A stretch of DNA of 64,000 bases from Aidingimonas halophila (GTDB lineage Bacteria > Pseudomonadota > Gammaproteobacteria > Pseudomonadales > Halomonadaceae), in the NCBI RefSeq assembly GCF_900106955.1, contig NZ_FNNI01000004.1, positions 248,001 to 312,000 of the forward strand, given 5' to 3'. A program made the translations under genes and the position numbers. A model generated the notes under the pieces. The model was not told the DNA's origin and did no database searches. It saw nothing but the letters and a program-made list of their open reading frames with translations. Positions 27,092 to 37,225 of this stretch are shown here, one piece after another (position 1 is the stretch's first letter; each line of letters opens with the position of its first letter).

Positions 27092-28336
27092 TCAGCCGTT
27101 TTCCAGTTCGGCCAGACGACGCTCCAGGAAACGCCGCTCGGGGCCTTGCTGGACCAGTGACAATGCTTGCCAATACCCTTGCCTGGCCTGTTCCACGTCA
27201 CCCCGGCGGCGGCACAGGTCGGCACGCGCCGCATGCGCCAGATGGTAATCACGGAGCTCCCCGCGAGCCATCAGGGCGTCGATGAGTGACAGACCGGCGG
27301 TGGGTCCATCGCGCATGGCAATGGCCACGGCACGATTGAGTGCCACGACCGGTGACGGTGTGATACGCATCAACACATCGTAAAGGCCGATGATCTGCTC
27401 CCAGTCGGTTGCCTCGGCGCTGGGCGCTTCTGCATGCACGGCGGCAATCGCCGCTTGAAGCGCGTAGGGTCCGAACCGTCGAGAGGACAGGGCCCGTTCC
27501 ACCAGTGAAATCCCTTCATCGATCAATGCGCGATCCCATAGCGTACGGTCCTGCTCGTGGAGCAGGATCAATTCACCTTCAGGGGTGGTGCGCGCATCCC
27601 GACGCGATTCCTGCAACAGCATCAATGCCAGCAGTCCCGCCACTTCCGGCTCGGGAGACAGCTCGTGCAGTAGCCGGCCGAGCCGGATCGCTTCACCCGA
27701 CAGATCGGCGCGTGTCAGTGTCTCGCCGAACGAGGCCGAATAGCCTTCGTTGAAGACCAGGTAAATGACGCGCAGTACGCCATCCAGACGCTCCGTCAGG
27801 GCTGACGGTTCGGGGAGTTGATAGGGAATGCCGGCATCGCGGATCTTGGCCTTGGCCCGGACGATACGTTGGGCCAACGTCGACGGCGAAATCAGGAAGG
27901 CACGTGCCACTTCCTCGGTCGTCAGGCCACAGACTTCCCGCAGCGTCATCGCGACCTGGCCGTCCAAAGGCAGGGCCGGGTGACAGCAGGTGAAGATCAG
28001 CCGCAACGAGTCGTCAGCGACGCCCGCGTCATCGATCGGCGTTGTGGTTGTGGTGTGCTCGATTTCCAGTTGGTACGCGATTTCCGCCAGGCTGGCATCG
28101 AAACGTGCGCGTCGGCGCAAGTTGTCGATGGCGCGAAAGCGTCCCGCGGAAATCAGCCAGGCGCGAGGGTTGTGGGGAATGCCGTCGCGCGGCCACTGAC
28201 TCATGGCCGCGGCAAAGGCATCGTGCAGTGCCTCCTCTGCGAGTTCGAAGTCCCGCAACAGACGAATCAGGGTCGCGAGCACCTGTCGTGAATGCTCGCG
28301 ATAGATCGTCTCGACAATGTCTCGGGTATCTGTCAT
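27092..28336 (-). CDS. ECF sigma factor with C-terminal helical extension (ECF42-type)
   Basis: 414-residue protein. Region 2 of sigma70 is near residues 10-80 (YREHSRQVLATLIRLLRDFELAEEALHDAFAAA, AWLISAGRFRAIDNLRRR) and region 4 near residues 125-170 (LREVCGLTTEEVARAFLISPSTLAQRIVRAKAKIRD). The remaining ~240 residues are a helical, TPR-like domain, the hallmark of the ECF42 group. It sits 14 nt behind a DGPF/YCII-domain gene, the conserved partner of this group. No anti-sigma factor is adjacent. The ATG is chosen over an upstream TTG that would overlap the partner. Confidence 0.88.
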   Translation of the reverse strand: MTDTRDIVETIYREHSRQVLATLIRLLRDFELAEEALHDAFAAAMSQWPRDGIPHNPRAWLISAGRFRAIDNLRRRARFDASLAEIAYQLEIEHTTTTTPIDDAGVADDSLRLIFTCCHPALPLDGQVAMTLREVCGLTTEEVARAFLISPSTLAQRIVRAKAKIRDAGIPYQLPEPSALTERLDGVLRVIYLVFNEGYSASFGETLTRADLSGEAIRLGRLLHELSPEPEVAGLLALMLLQESRRDARTTPEGELILLHEQDRTLWDRALIDEGISLVERALSSRRFGPYALQAAIAAVHAEAPSAEATDWEQIIGLYDVLMRITPSPVVALNRAVAIAMRDGPTAGLSLIDALMARGELRDYHLAHAARADLCRRRGDVEQARQGYWQALSLVQQGPERRFLERRLAELENG

Positions 28337-28350
28337 GGCACCGAACACCT

Positions 28351-28731
28351 TCAAGCGCTGGTTGCCTTGGCGTGCGATGCCGGTGAGTCGGTGACCAGTT
28401 CGCGTGTCGGCCGGACTTCGACGCTGCCGACCCTGGCTGCCGGGATGCCAGCGGCGACGTTCAATGCTTCATTGAGATCGTGTGCCTCGATCAGATAGAA
28501 GCCCGCCAGTTGTTCCTTGGTTTCGGCAAAGGGGCCGTCGGTCACGGCGGCCTTGCCGTTTCGCACCCGTACGGTGGTGGCGGACTCCACGGGTTGCAAG
28601 GCCTCTGCCGCCAGCATGCGGCCACTCGCCTGCACCGATTCCGCATAGGCCAAGCACTCGCTGTCATGCGGGCTGTCGGGCAGATCATGCAAGGCAGTTT
28701 CACGGCTATAGACAAGGCATAGGTATTTCAT
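28351..28731 (-). CDS. YCII-related (DGPF domain) protein, partner of ECF sigma factor
   Basis: 126-residue protein of the YCII/DGPF family, beginning MKYLCLVYSRE and containing AVTDGPFAETKEQLAGFYLIEAHDLNEAL, in which D-G-P-F gives the domain its name. It is translated just before the ECF sigma gene. In ECF42 systems these small ferredoxin-like-fold proteins are transcribed with, and often controlled by, the sigma factor; their biochemical role is not established. The upstream extension of the longest reading frame lacks a ribosome site and is not included. Confidence 0.87.
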   Translation of the reverse strand: MKYLCLVYSRETALHDLPDSPHDSECLAYAESVQASGRMLAAEALQPVESATTVRVRNGKAAVTDGPFAETKEQLAGFYLIEAHDLNEALNVAAGIPAARVGSVEVRPTRELVTDSPASHAKATSA

Positions 28732-28927
28732 GGTGATGTCCTGTAAAGGCAGAGAGTCTGATAGGGATCGGTCAGGAGGATCTCTCATGACATAGCGTAG
28801 TCGTCTATTGGGGCCGTGTTTCGACAACCGGTGACGAAAGGGGATTGAAAGAGCCGCCTGTCGGCATCATCTTGTTTATTTAGAGGGCTAATTAATTGCA
28901 CAACCCCCACTGGTAAGGAGTTTCGGT

Positions 28928-29740
28928 ATGGCACAAGCAATCCTTCCACGTATCGGTCTGGGTACCTTCCGTCTCAAGGAACAGGAGGTCATCGACTCGG
29001 TGAGTTCCGCACTGGAGCTCGGCTATCGTCATATCGATACCGCTCAGATGTATGACAATGAAGCCGCCGTGGGCAGAGCGATTCGTGACAGCGCCGTTCC
29101 GCGCGATGAGATCTTCCTGACCACCAAGATCTGGTACGATCGGCTCAAGGGCGATGATCTGATCCAGAGCCTGGAGGAGAGTCTGGAGAAGCTCGGTGTC
29201 GATCATGTCGACCTGGCCCTGATTCACTGGCCGTCACCGAACGATGAGGTGCCGATGACCGAGTACATCGGCAAGCTCAACGAGGCCCGCGAGAAGGGAC
29301 TGACCAAGCACATCGGGATTTCGAACTTCACCATCGCTCAGGTGGATGAAGCGCTCGGCGTGCCGGGGGGCGAGTACATCGTCACCAATCAGATCGAAGT
29401 GCATCCGTACCTGGCCAATCGCAAGCTGGTGGATCACTGTCAATCGAAAGGCCTGCAGGTGACCGGTTACATGCCGTTGGCGGTCGGCAAGGTCATGAAG
29501 GAACCGGTGCTGCAGGAAATCGCCAACGAGCACGGCGTGACACCGGCGCAGGTCGCACTGGCCTGGGTCGCAGCGCGCGATATCGTGGTGATTCCCTCAT
29601 CCACCAGGCCGGCTCACCAGCGTGCCAATCTCGCGGCACTGGACATCGAGCTCAGTGCCGATGAAATCGCCAGGATCGATGCCCTCGATGCCGGAGAGCG
29701 TATCGCCAATCCCGATTTTGCTCCCGCCTGGGATGAATGA
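28928..29740 (+). CDS. dkgB: aldo/keto reductase (2,5-didehydrogluconate reductase B-like)
   Basis: 270-residue NADPH-dependent aldo/keto reductase, normal length for DkgB. The catalytic tetrad is visible: Asp in YRHIDTAQMYDNE with Tyr, Lys in IFLTTKIWYD, and His in LALIHWPSPN. The cofactor region has VIPSSTRPAHQRANL. DkgB reduces 2,5-diketo-gluconate and methylglyoxal. A good GTAAGGAG ribosome site precedes the ATG. Single gene followed by a strong palindrome. Confidence 0.87.
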   Translation: MAQAILPRIGLGTFRLKEQEVIDSVSSALELGYRHIDTAQMYDNEAAVGRAIRDSAVPRDEIFLTTKIWYDRLKGDDLIQSLEESLEKLGVDHVDLALIHWPSPNDEVPMTEYIGKLNEAREKGLTKHIGISNFTIAQVDEALGVPGGEYIVTNQIEVHPYLANRKLVDHCQSKGLQVTGYMPLAVGKVMKEPVLQEIANEHGVTPAQVALAWVAARDIVVIPSSTRPAHQRANLAALDIELSADEIARIDALDAGERIANPDFAPAWDE

Positions 29741-29789
29741 GGACGTGACCGATTAGGTCGATCGTTATCGGCTGAACCGTCAGAGTCCC

Positions 29790-29813
29790 GGCCAACGTCT
29801 CGAGACGTTGGCC
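29790..29813 (+). terminator. terminator palindrome after dkgB
   Basis: 24-bp perfect inverted repeat with half site GGCCAACGTCTC, 50 nt after the dkgB stop. The following bases are CTTGCAT, so the T-run is short. No gene is convergent, so it most probably ends the dkgB transcript. Confidence 0.55.
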
Positions 29814-29908
29814 CTTGCATGCGCCGCCAGTGCTGCCATCGCGTTGTCATCGAACCGACACCATTGCCGGTTAACGTCATGGGGACACCTCCGAGGAGGA
29901 TACGAACC

Positions 29909-30055
29909 ATGACCCGTCAACCGCGTACCCCCCTGACCGATGATGAAGTCGAATATCTTTCACAGCTGGCCAATGGTAACGCCCTGGCACGACAACGAAA
30001 GCGTGACCGTGAGCGTCGCGAGCGAGAGAACCGCAGACGTATGAGCAAGTGGTAA
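29909..30055 (+). CDS. small highly charged protein
   Basis: 48-residue predicted protein, MTRQPRTPLTDDEVEYLSQL followed by a strongly basic tail rich in Arg, Lys and Glu. It has a good ribosome binding site (GAGGAGGA) 8 nt before the ATG and its own gap on both sides, which supports expression. It could be a small nucleic-acid- or ribosome-associated protein, but no family was recognised. The longer upstream reading frame lacks a ribosome site. Confidence 0.6.
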   Translation: MTRQPRTPLTDDEVEYLSQLANGNALARQRKRDRERRERENRRRMSKW

Positions 30056-30209
30056 CGGCCTCGTACGTCATTGAGATACGTCATCACGCATGACGACGCT
30101 CGAGTATCAACTTTTCCCCGCTGCTGCCGATAACAGGGGTAGTGCATGGTGAATCGCCGCTGTGGCTGAGCACCATGAGTATGAGATTCCTTAACGGCAG
30201 GAGCGTGTC

Positions 30210-31364
30210 ATGCGTTGTCGACTATGGATAGCGTGTCTGGCGTGTTTGTTTCCCAACGTCAGTAGCGCCGATATCAATCTAGGGATGGTGGCCCCCCTGA
30301 GTGGTCCGGCGTCGTCTCTCGGCCAGGGGATGCGTGAAGGCATCGAAGCGCATTTCGCCGAGATCAACGCGCAGGGTGGTGTCAACGGCGAAGAGTTGAC
30401 GCTGGTGACCCGTGACGACAAATATGAACCGTTGCGGTCAGCACCGGCGACGCGCGAGCTCATCGAGGAAGAAGAGATATTGGCTTCGGTGGGGAATGTC
30501 GGCACACCCACGGCCATCGTCACCATACCGCTGCACAATCAACATGAGACGCTATTGTTCGGTGCCTTCACCGGCGCCGGCGTCTTGCGCAAGGACCCGC
30601 CGGATCGCTATGTGATCAACTATCGTGCCAGCTACGTTCAGGAAACGGCGGCGATGGTCGATGGCCTGCTCGAGGCCGGTATCGAGCCCGAGGAAATCGC
30701 GTTCTTCACCCAGAATGACGGCTTTGGCGATGCCGGTTATGCCGGCGGTGTGCAGGCACTGGAACAGGCCGGCTTCGAAGCCACCGATGAACTGGCTCAT
30801 GGCCGTTACACCCGCAATACCCGCAATGTGCATCAGGCGCTGGCGACCATCCTGCAAGCGCCCACGACACCTCGTGCCGTCATCATGGTGGGTACCTACG
30901 GCCCCAATGCCGATTTCATTCGAGAAGCCCGCGAAGACCTCCCCGATGCGCTCTTCCTCAATGTCTCCTTCGTCGGCAGTCAGGCGCTGCTGGACGAACT
31001 GGGCGACGACGCAGAGGGCGTCATCATTACTCAGGTCGTGCCACCGCTGGATGCCGACCTGCCCGCCATCGATGCGTATCGGTCGGCGATGGAAGCTCAG
31101 GACAGTGATTACGATGCCGACTTCGTCTCGCTCGAGGGCTATCTGGCAGCCTCCTTGTTCGTGAAAGGGCTGGAAGCGGCCGGAGACGATCCCGATCGCG
31201 AGGCTATCGTCGACGCCCTCGAAGGACTGGGAGAGATCGACCTCGGCCTGGGCGAGACATTGACCCTGAGTGAGGACGACCATCAGGCCAGCGATGCGGT
31301 CTGGCCCACGATCATCGAAGATGGCCAGTTCGAACCCGTCGATTGGTCGACGCTACTGCGTTGA
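30210..31364 (+). CDS. periplasmic substrate-binding protein, branched-chain amino acid/amide type
   Basis: 384-residue type I periplasmic binding protein (Peripla_BP_6, LivJ-like). Signal peptide residues 1-20 (cleaved after VSSA), then [37 protein letters not shown], the classic N-terminus of this family. [26 protein letters not shown] is the second lobe start. No permease or ATPase genes are next to it. Instead a methyl-accepting chemotaxis protein starts 23 nt downstream. It probably presents a ligand, such as an amino acid, amide or aromatic acid, to that receptor. Confidence 0.86.
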   Translation: MRCRLWIACLACLFPNVSSADINLGMVAPLSGPASSLGQGMREGIEAHFAEINAQGGVNGEELTLVTRDDKYEPLRSAPATRELIEEEEILASVGNVGTPTAIVTIPLHNQHETLLFGAFTGAGVLRKDPPDRYVINYRASYVQETAAMVDGLLEAGIEPEEIAFFTQNDGFGDAGYAGGVQALEQAGFEATDELAHGRYTRNTRNVHQALATILQAPTTPRAVIMVGTYGPNADFIREAREDLPDALFLNVSFVGSQALLDELGDDAEGVIITQVVPPLDADLPAIDAYRSAMEAQDSDYDADFVSLEGYLAASLFVKGLEAAGDDPDREAIVDALEGLGEIDLGLGETLTLSEDDHQASDAVWPTIIEDGQFEPVDWSTLLR

Positions 31365-31387
31365 TACCGGATACAGGATGCTGCCTC

Positions 31388-33511
31388 ATGAAACGAAGTC
31401 TAAGTCTACGTGCCATGCTGATCGGACTGTTCCTGGCTGCGGTGGTCGGCGCCGTGATTCTGGCCGCCACCGGGTTGGCATCGAATCAGCGATTGACCGA
31501 TTCCCAGCGTTTTCTCACCGACAAGGTCATGCCCCAACAGGATGCCAGCCGGGCGATGAGCGAGGTCCTGGGGGCATTCGACCAGCGCCATGCCAGCCTG
31601 GTCAGTGCCGATAGTGAAGAAGAACTCGAGTCCGTTACGGCCCGTGACGATCTCCTCGAGCGTTTCGAATCGGCCGAAGCGCGCCTGACCGAGACCCTGG
31701 ACAGCGAGCAGGGCTCACGGCTGGATGATATCGCCGCCAACAAGGCGTCCTTGATGGAGGCGGATGAAACGCTGGAAACCCTGCGGTGGGACCATGTGGC
31801 ACTGGCGACGACCATGGATGAGCGGATTGACGATATGCAGTCGATGATTCGCGATGTCATGGTCAGTGCCGAGGACATGTCGGGGCGTGCCGCCCTGGCC
31901 GAGGTACGCAATCAGCGAGAGATCATCGCTCAGATCGGGGACCTGCGCGACGAGGGCTTGACCTTGATTCCCGAATCGGTCCTGGCGGAACTGCTGGACG
32001 GCCGGGCCGACATTGCCCAGATCAGCGGGGACGTCCAGACGTCGGTGGCCCTGCTGGCCGATCTCGGACGACAGTTGATGCAGGTCGAGAGTACCGATGC
32101 CCTGGTCAACCTGCGTCACAATGAAGTATCACAACAGATCAACAGTACGCAGCAGGCACTGGGGCAGATCGCTTCGGCGCCTCATGCCAGCAGCGAGCAG
32201 GTGGAGCGAGCCGAATCGCTGTCGGCGATTCTCGATGACCTCGATGAATTGATGATCAGTGGCAACCGTTCGGTCTATGCACTGCGTCAGCAGCAACTGG
32301 AACTGCGTCATGACGAGCGCGAGGCCCTGGCGGCCGTTGAAACGGCCTCGAACGGGATGCGTGACGCCTTCGATGCGCTTCAGGACTACACCGCCGCCAC
32401 TGCCGAGAAGGCGGTAGCGCAGTCGCAAAGCCTGGCCCAGGCGGGTCGCTATCTGCTGATCGGCGTGACCCTGGCCGTCATTATCGTACTGGCCGTGTTC
32501 GGCTGGCGGACGATGGTGCGGGTACTGGGGCCGCTGGCCCAGATGCGTCGCCAGATGGAGAACATCAGCGGCAAGGCCGGAGAAAACAGCGATCTGTCCA
32601 TGCGTCTGGAGCTGGCGCGTGATGACGAGATCGGTCGTACCGCTCAGGCATTCAATCAGATGATGGGCACCTTCGAGCGCATCGTGGCCAAGATTCGAGA
32701 GGGGGCGGGCAATATCGCAGCCAACAGCCGCCAGATCGCGACCGGCAACGATGATCTGTCGCAACGGACCGAGGAGCAGTCGTCCTCGTTGGCGGAAACC
32801 GCGTCGAGTCTTGAGGAGATCACAGCCACCGTCAAACAGACGGCCGATTATGCACATCAGGCCAGGGATGCCAGCAGCGAAGTCGATCAGCGAGCGCATG
32901 CCGCGGGTGAGGTCGCGGCGAAAACCAACTCGGCGATGGCCGAGATTCGTGGCTCGAGCGAGAAGATCACCACGATCGTCGGTGCCATCGACGATATCGC
33001 CTTCCAGACCAACCTGCTGGCCCTCAATGCCTCGGTCGAGGCGGCCCGGGCGGGCGAGCAAGGGCGCGGTTTTGCCGTCGTGGCTGCCGAAGTGCGCAAG
33101 CTCGCCCAGCGCAGCGCCGATGAAGCCGGCAAGATCCGGGGACTTGTCGACGACAGTGTCGATAAGGTCGGTGAAGGCGCCAAGCTGGTGGAATCGACCA
33201 GTACCCAGCTTCAGGAGATCATCAACAGCCTCGAAAGTGTGTCTCGCTTCGTCGGCGAGATTGCCGACGCCACTCAGGAGCAGTCCACCGGTATCGAGGA
33301 GATCAACCGGGCGGTGGCTCAACTCGATCAGGTCACCCAGCAGAATGCGGGCCTGGTTCAGGAGGCGTCTTCCGCCAGCCACGCCCTCGATGAGCAGGCG
33401 GCGGAGATGCATGCGCTGGTCAGCCGGTTTCGGGTCAGTGAACAACACGGCCACTCGACGGACCTCATGTCACTGTTGCACCTGGAGGATGACAAGGTGG
33501 AACGGGAGTGA
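31388..33511 (+). CDS. methyl-accepting chemotaxis protein
   Basis: 707-residue transmembrane chemoreceptor. The first membrane span is at about residues 8-30 ([22 protein letters not shown]) and a large helical periplasmic domain reaches about residue 350. The second span is at about 355-375 ([19 protein letters not shown]), followed by a HAMP domain and the signalling domain. The hairpin tip is in [39 protein letters not shown]. There is no C-terminal CheR/CheB-binding pentapeptide. The start follows the binding protein gene by 23 nt and the pair is likely co-transcribed. The periplasmic domain is longer than the common four-helix bundle and resembles double helical sensor modules. Confidence 0.9.
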   Translation: MKRSLSLRAMLIGLFLAAVVGAVILAATGLASNQRLTDSQRFLTDKVMPQQDASRAMSEVLGAFDQRHASLVSADSEEELESVTARDDLLERFESAEARLTETLDSEQGSRLDDIAANKASLMEADETLETLRWDHVALATTMDERIDDMQSMIRDVMVSAEDMSGRAALAEVRNQREIIAQIGDLRDEGLTLIPESVLAELLDGRADIAQISGDVQTSVALLADLGRQLMQVESTDALVNLRHNEVSQQINSTQQALGQIASAPHASSEQVERAESLSAILDDLDELMISGNRSVYALRQQQLELRHDEREALAAVETASNGMRDAFDALQDYTAATAEKAVAQSQSLAQAGRYLLIGVTLAVIIVLAVFGWRTMVRVLGPLAQMRRQMENISGKAGENSDLSMRLELARDDEIGRTAQAFNQMMGTFERIVAKIREGAGNIAANSRQIATGNDDLSQRTEEQSSSLAETASSLEEITATVKQTADYAHQARDASSEVDQRAHAAGEVAAKTNSAMAEIRGSSEKITTIVGAIDDIAFQTNLLALNASVEAARAGEQGRGFAVVAAEVRKLAQRSADEAGKIRGLVDDSVDKVGEGAKLVESTSTQLQEIINSLESVSRFVGEIADATQEQSTGIEEINRAVAQLDQVTQQNAGLVQEASSASHALDEQAAEMHALVSRFRVSEQHGHSTDLMSLLHLEDDKVERE

Positions 33512-33522
33512 ACCGTTCCACC
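33496..33522 (+). terminator. hairpin overlapping the chemoreceptor stop codon
   Basis: GGTGGAACGG and CCGTTCCACC are a perfect 10-bp stem with a 7-nt loop, spanning the TGA of the chemoreceptor gene. No T-tract follows, so it may stabilise the mRNA end rather than terminate by itself. Confidence 0.45.
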
Positions 33523-33604
33523 AGAGCATATCAGAGGTGCATTCCCGCAGGGGGTATCTTAAGGTCGAGGGGCTGACGACGTTTCACGAAAGGACGGAGC
33601 CATC

Positions 33605-34573
33605 ATGATACGTACCCTGTTGGTCACCTCGGAGGGGGAATCCCTTGCGGGCGGTGAAGAGCTCATTGAACGCTGGCGCGCCGATGACGGTAGTCACATA
33701 TGGATCGATATGCAGGGCGAGCCGATGGAGCGTGAGCGGTTGCTGCTGGAGACGTTCGAGTGCCACCCCATGGCCATCAACGACGCCCATCGCGACCGCC
33801 ATCCGCCCAAGATCGAGGAGTTCGAGACCCATACCCTGATCATCTATCGTGGAATCTCCTCCTTTGATGCGGAACTCAATTATGCGCCGCAGCAGATGTG
33901 CTTTTTCATCAGCGATCGCTACCTGATCAGTCTCCACCCCGGCGAGGCGCTCAGCATCGAACGGCTGTTCGGAAATGAAGGCAACGCGCTACTGGGACGA
34001 TCCCCCGAGCATGTGGCGCTCAAGATCATGTACATCTCCGCCGGCTTCTACCTCGACAGCCTGCTGGAGTTCGAGACCGAACTCAGCGATCTGGAAGATG
34101 AACTCCAGGAGGCCGGCACCGACAAGCTGATGCGTCGTATCATCAGCTACAAGTCACGGCTTGTGAAGATGCGGCGTATCTTCAACTATCACAAGGGCAT
34201 CACTCAGGAACTGACCGCGTTCGATTATCACCATCTCTCGCGAGAGGAACCGGAGACGCTGCATGCCATCACGGATGTCTTCGAGCGTTTCGAGCGTCTC
34301 TATACGCTGACCCAGATGTACTATGATATCTGCGGTGACCTGATCGACGGCTACATTTCCATCTCGTCCCACCAACTCAATATCACCATGCGCGTGCTGA
34401 CCGTCATCACGGCGATTTTCGTGCCCATGACGTTTCTGGCAGGCATCTATGGCATGAACTTCGAGCACATGCCGGAACTCGCTTTCCGCTATGGCTACTT
34501 CATTCTGCTCGGGGTCATGCTGATCATGGGGATCGGGCTGCTGTATGTCTTCCGGCGCAAAGGCTGGCTTTAG
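33605..34573 (+). CDS. CorA/ZntB-family divalent metal transporter
   Basis: 322-residue CorA-superfamily protein. A cytoplasmic funnel domain (residues 1 to ~255) is followed by two C-terminal membrane spans: VLTVITAIFVPMTFLAGIYGMNF with the pore signature GMN, and the last span GYFILLGVMLIMGIGLLYVFRR ending in the basic RRKGW. CorA proteins form pentamers that conduct Mg2+, Co2+ or, for ZntB, Zn2+. The short loop FEHMPEL between the spans is CorA-like. Preceded by AAAGGACGGAG. Confidence 0.88.
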   Translation: MIRTLLVTSEGESLAGGEELIERWRADDGSHIWIDMQGEPMERERLLLETFECHPMAINDAHRDRHPPKIEEFETHTLIIYRGISSFDAELNYAPQQMCFFISDRYLISLHPGEALSIERLFGNEGNALLGRSPEHVALKIMYISAGFYLDSLLEFETELSDLEDELQEAGTDKLMRRIISYKSRLVKMRRIFNYHKGITQELTAFDYHHLSREEPETLHAITDVFERFERLYTLTQMYYDICGDLIDGYISISSHQLNITMRVLTVITAIFVPMTFLAGIYGMNFEHMPELAFRYGYFILLGVMLIMGIGLLYVFRRKGWL

Positions 34574-34600
34574 GACCTGCCGGGCTGAATGTCCGTATGA

Positions 34601-34616
34601 CGGGGAGATAACCCCG
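34601..34616 (+). terminator. weak hairpin after the CorA-type gene
   Basis: CGGGG and CCCCG form a 5-bp stem around AGATAA, 28 nt after the stop. The T content downstream is low. A candidate only. Confidence 0.25.
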
Positions 34617-34832
34617 GCTTATTGGTAGCATAGGCACGACACATCATCACGTGTTGGACAGGGTCCCGCTTTTCTATCTATACCTTTAATACGTGACAGG
34701 CACGCCGCCCATGCAGGTGGCGTGCGACCATGGCGTATGTCTTCAGCCGACGAGTCAGCCCATTCAGGCGTTGCGCAGGAAGAGCAGCGTGTCATCCGTC
34801 GGCATTCGAGTAGTCAAAAAGGAGGAGCGACC

Positions 34833-36290
34833 GTGACGAACGATAACCGTAAGCCCACCACCAACGATGCCGGGATCCCCGTTTCCAGCGATGAACATTC
34901 GATGACGGTAGGGCGCGATGGGCCGATCGTGCTCCATGATCATTACCTCATCGAGCAAATGGCGAATTTCAACCGTGAGCGGATCCCCGAGCGTCAGCCA
35001 CACGCCAAGGGGGGCGGTGCCTTCGGTCATTTCGAAGTAACCAACGATGTCAGCAAGTATACCAAGGCGGCCGTTTTCCAGCCGGGCACCAAGACGGAGA
35101 CGTTGCTTCGCTTCTCCACCGTGGCCGGTGAGAGGGGCAGCCCGGATACCTGGCGCGATCCGCGCGGCTTTGCACTGAAGTTCTATACGTCGGAAGGCAA
35201 TTTCGACATGGTCGGCAACAACACGCCGGTCTTCTTCCTGCGCGATCCGATGAAGTTCCAGCACTTCATCCGTTCACAGAAGCGCCGGGCGGATACCAAC
35301 CTGCGCGACCACGACATGCAGTGGGACTTCTGGACGCTCTCGCCTGAGTCCGCCCACCAGGTGACCTGGCTGATGGGGGATCGAGGTATTCCCAAGAGCT
35401 GGCGCCACATGAACGGCTATTCCAGCCATACCTACATGTGGGTCAACGCCTCGGGTGAGCGTTTCTGGGTCAAGTATCACTTCAAGACAGATCAGGGCAT
35501 CCAGTGCCTCACTCAGGAAGAAGCCGACCGGCTCGCCGGGGAAGACGGCGATTACCACCAGCGCGATCTGTATAACGCCATCGAACGTGGTGATTACCCG
35601 AGCTGGACGCTGTACATGCAGGTCATGCCGTTCGAGGAAGCGGAAACCTATCGCTTCAACCCCTTCGATCTTACCAAGGTGTGGCCGCATGAAGACTATC
35701 CGCTGATCGAAGTCGGCCGACTGACGCTGGACCGCAATCCGACCGATTACCACACCGAGATCGAACAGGCCGCTTTCGAGCCCAACAACATGGTACCGGG
35801 CACCGGTGTCAGTCCCGACAAGATGTTGCTGGCGCGGGTGTTCTCCTATGCCGATGCGCATCGGGCTCGCCTGGGTGTGAACTACAAGCAGATCCCAGTC
35901 AATTCACCCAAAGTACCGGTGCATAGTTACAGCAAGGACGGCGCGATGCGGGTCCAGAACGTCTCCGACCCGGTCTATGCGCCCAACTCCAAGGGCGGGC
36001 CGCATGCCGATAGCGAAAGCTTCCCGGAAGCGGCCACCTGGAGCGCCAGCGGCGAGTTCGTGCGTGATGCCTATACCCTGCGCAAGGATGACGACGACTG
36101 GGGGCAGGCGCATACGCTCGTTCGTGAGGTGATGGACGATGCCCAACGCGACCGGCTGGTCTCCAACGTGTCGGGCCACCTCTCCGATGGCGTGAGTCAG
36201 CCCGTGCTCGAGCGTGCCTTCGAGTATTGGCGCAATATCGACAAGGAGGTCGGCGATCGCATCGCCGAGGCCGTCAAGAGCGGTAAGTAA
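34833..36290 (+). CDS. katA: heme catalase, small-subunit clade
   Basis: 485-residue monofunctional catalase that converts hydrogen peroxide to water and oxygen. The active-site histidine is in [18 protein letters not shown], the distal asparagine in [13 protein letters not shown] and the proximal heme tyrosine in [15 protein letters not shown]. The length fits clade 3 enzymes such as KatA; the large C-terminal flavodoxin-like domain of HPII is absent. The start is a GTG preceded by AAAAGGAGGAG; the longer frame upstream is not needed. The 259-bp gap before it is likely to hold a regulated promoter, but no clear OxyR site was identified. Confidence 0.93.
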   Translation: MTNDNRKPTTNDAGIPVSSDEHSMTVGRDGPIVLHDHYLIEQMANFNRERIPERQPHAKGGGAFGHFEVTNDVSKYTKAAVFQPGTKTETLLRFSTVAGERGSPDTWRDPRGFALKFYTSEGNFDMVGNNTPVFFLRDPMKFQHFIRSQKRRADTNLRDHDMQWDFWTLSPESAHQVTWLMGDRGIPKSWRHMNGYSSHTYMWVNASGERFWVKYHFKTDQGIQCLTQEEADRLAGEDGDYHQRDLYNAIERGDYPSWTLYMQVMPFEEAETYRFNPFDLTKVWPHEDYPLIEVGRLTLDRNPTDYHTEIEQAAFEPNNMVPGTGVSPDKMLLARVFSYADAHRARLGVNYKQIPVNSPKVPVHSYSKDGAMRVQNVSDPVYAPNSKGGPHADSESFPEAATWSASGEFVRDAYTLRKDDDDWGQAHTLVREVMDDAQRDRLVSNVSGHLSDGVSQPVLERAFEYWRNIDKEVGDRIAEAVKSGK

Positions 36291-36303
36291 ACCACCCACC
36301 GGT

Positions 36304-36334
36304 CCGGCCCGTCATCGATACGGTGATGGGCCGG
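36304..36334. terminator. bidirectional terminator between catalase and DUF1499 genes
   Basis: Fourteen-base arms (CCGGCCCGTCATCG against CGGTGATGGGCCGG, paired with wobbles) and a 3-nt loop lie between two convergent genes, 14 nt after the catalase stop. Placement and stability fit a shared terminator, although T-tracts are weak on both sides. Confidence 0.5.
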
Positions 36335-36337
36335 CCA

Positions 36338-37090
36338 TCACTCCAGGCGCGCCTCCAGCGCCGTCAGATAATCCCTGATACGAGCGGCATTAGTACCGGC
36401 ATCGCCACGTCCCAGTCGCGATGCGGAGCGCATGTCGACACGCACTTGCCCATCGTTGTCGGTCAGGCGAATGACCACATCATCCTCGAATCCGAACCAG
36501 GTCGTCGTGGCAGTGGCCTCGAGCGTGTCGTCGCCGGCCTGCGCTAGTGACCAGCCCCGGTCACGCATTTCGGCTTCCGCCGCCTCGCGCACGTTGTCGA
36601 GTGACGCATTCAAGACAATGGGGCCGATGTCGGGATAGGCCTCGAGTTGTTGCTGAGCCGTCTCTTCCCCCGGGTAGTCCACGGCATTGGGGGCGGCTTC
36701 TCGGGCCTCCGCGACGGCGTCGAACGCCGGCGGGTTCTCGGTATCGGTCGTAATGTCGTGAATGGGAGGGGCATCCTGGGCGCGTTGCCAGTGCAGCCAG
36801 GGCACGGCCAGGAGACCGAGGCAGGCGATGATCACCAGTCCGCTGGCCACGGCCGGCCGGGCACGCCGACAGATCACGGCGACAAGCAGGGCGATGATCG
36901 CCACTATGCCCGCACCGATCGCGAAATAGGCGCCACGACGCAGCATCTCGAAGGCGTCGCCCAACGCGACCCACTCCATCCGATAGGCCGGACCGGCCAT
37001 GCCCATCAGCAGGGCAGCCAGTACAAGAAGCACGACCGCCAGCGTTCCCATGATCAAGGGGAATCGACCACCACGTTGTCTCGTTGCCAT
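36338..37090 (-). CDS. DUF1499 membrane protein
   Basis: 250-residue protein with three N-terminal hydrophobic segments (about residues 11-30, 50-72 and 80-98) and a C-terminal soluble DUF1499 domain from about residue 120 (PPAFDAVAEAREAAPNAVDYPGEETAQQQLEAYPDI, ending SRLGRGDAGTNAARIRDYLTAL). The serine-arginine-G-D-G-N-R pattern at the end is characteristic. Function is unknown. It is convergent with the catalase gene. Confidence 0.83.
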   Translation of the reverse strand: MATRQRGGRFPLIMGTLAVVLLVLAALLMGMAGPAYRMEWVALGDAFEMLRRGAYFAIGAGIVAIIALLVAVICRRARPAVASGLVIIACLGLLAVPWLHWQRAQDAPPIHDITTDTENPPAFDAVAEAREAAPNAVDYPGEETAQQQLEAYPDIGPIVLNASLDNVREAAEAEMRDRGWSLAQAGDDTLEATATTTWFGFEDDVVIRLTDNDGQVRVDMRSASRLGRGDAGTNAARIRDYLTALEARLE

Positions 37091-37225
37091 TGCCGTGCAC
37101 TCCCGTCATCCACCATTCACATGTCCATGCTGTAGCGTAAACCACAGCGGCGAGGACGCCTATTGTCTTCCGAGAATGGTAGGTTATGCTCATTGGAACA
37201 AGGCGTTGCAATCAGAGGGATAGCG

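Noticed and set aside
32129-33454. 441-codon frame antisense to the chemoreceptor gene
   Set aside because: Mirrors the highly structured codon use of the signalling domain; no ribosome site or family match.
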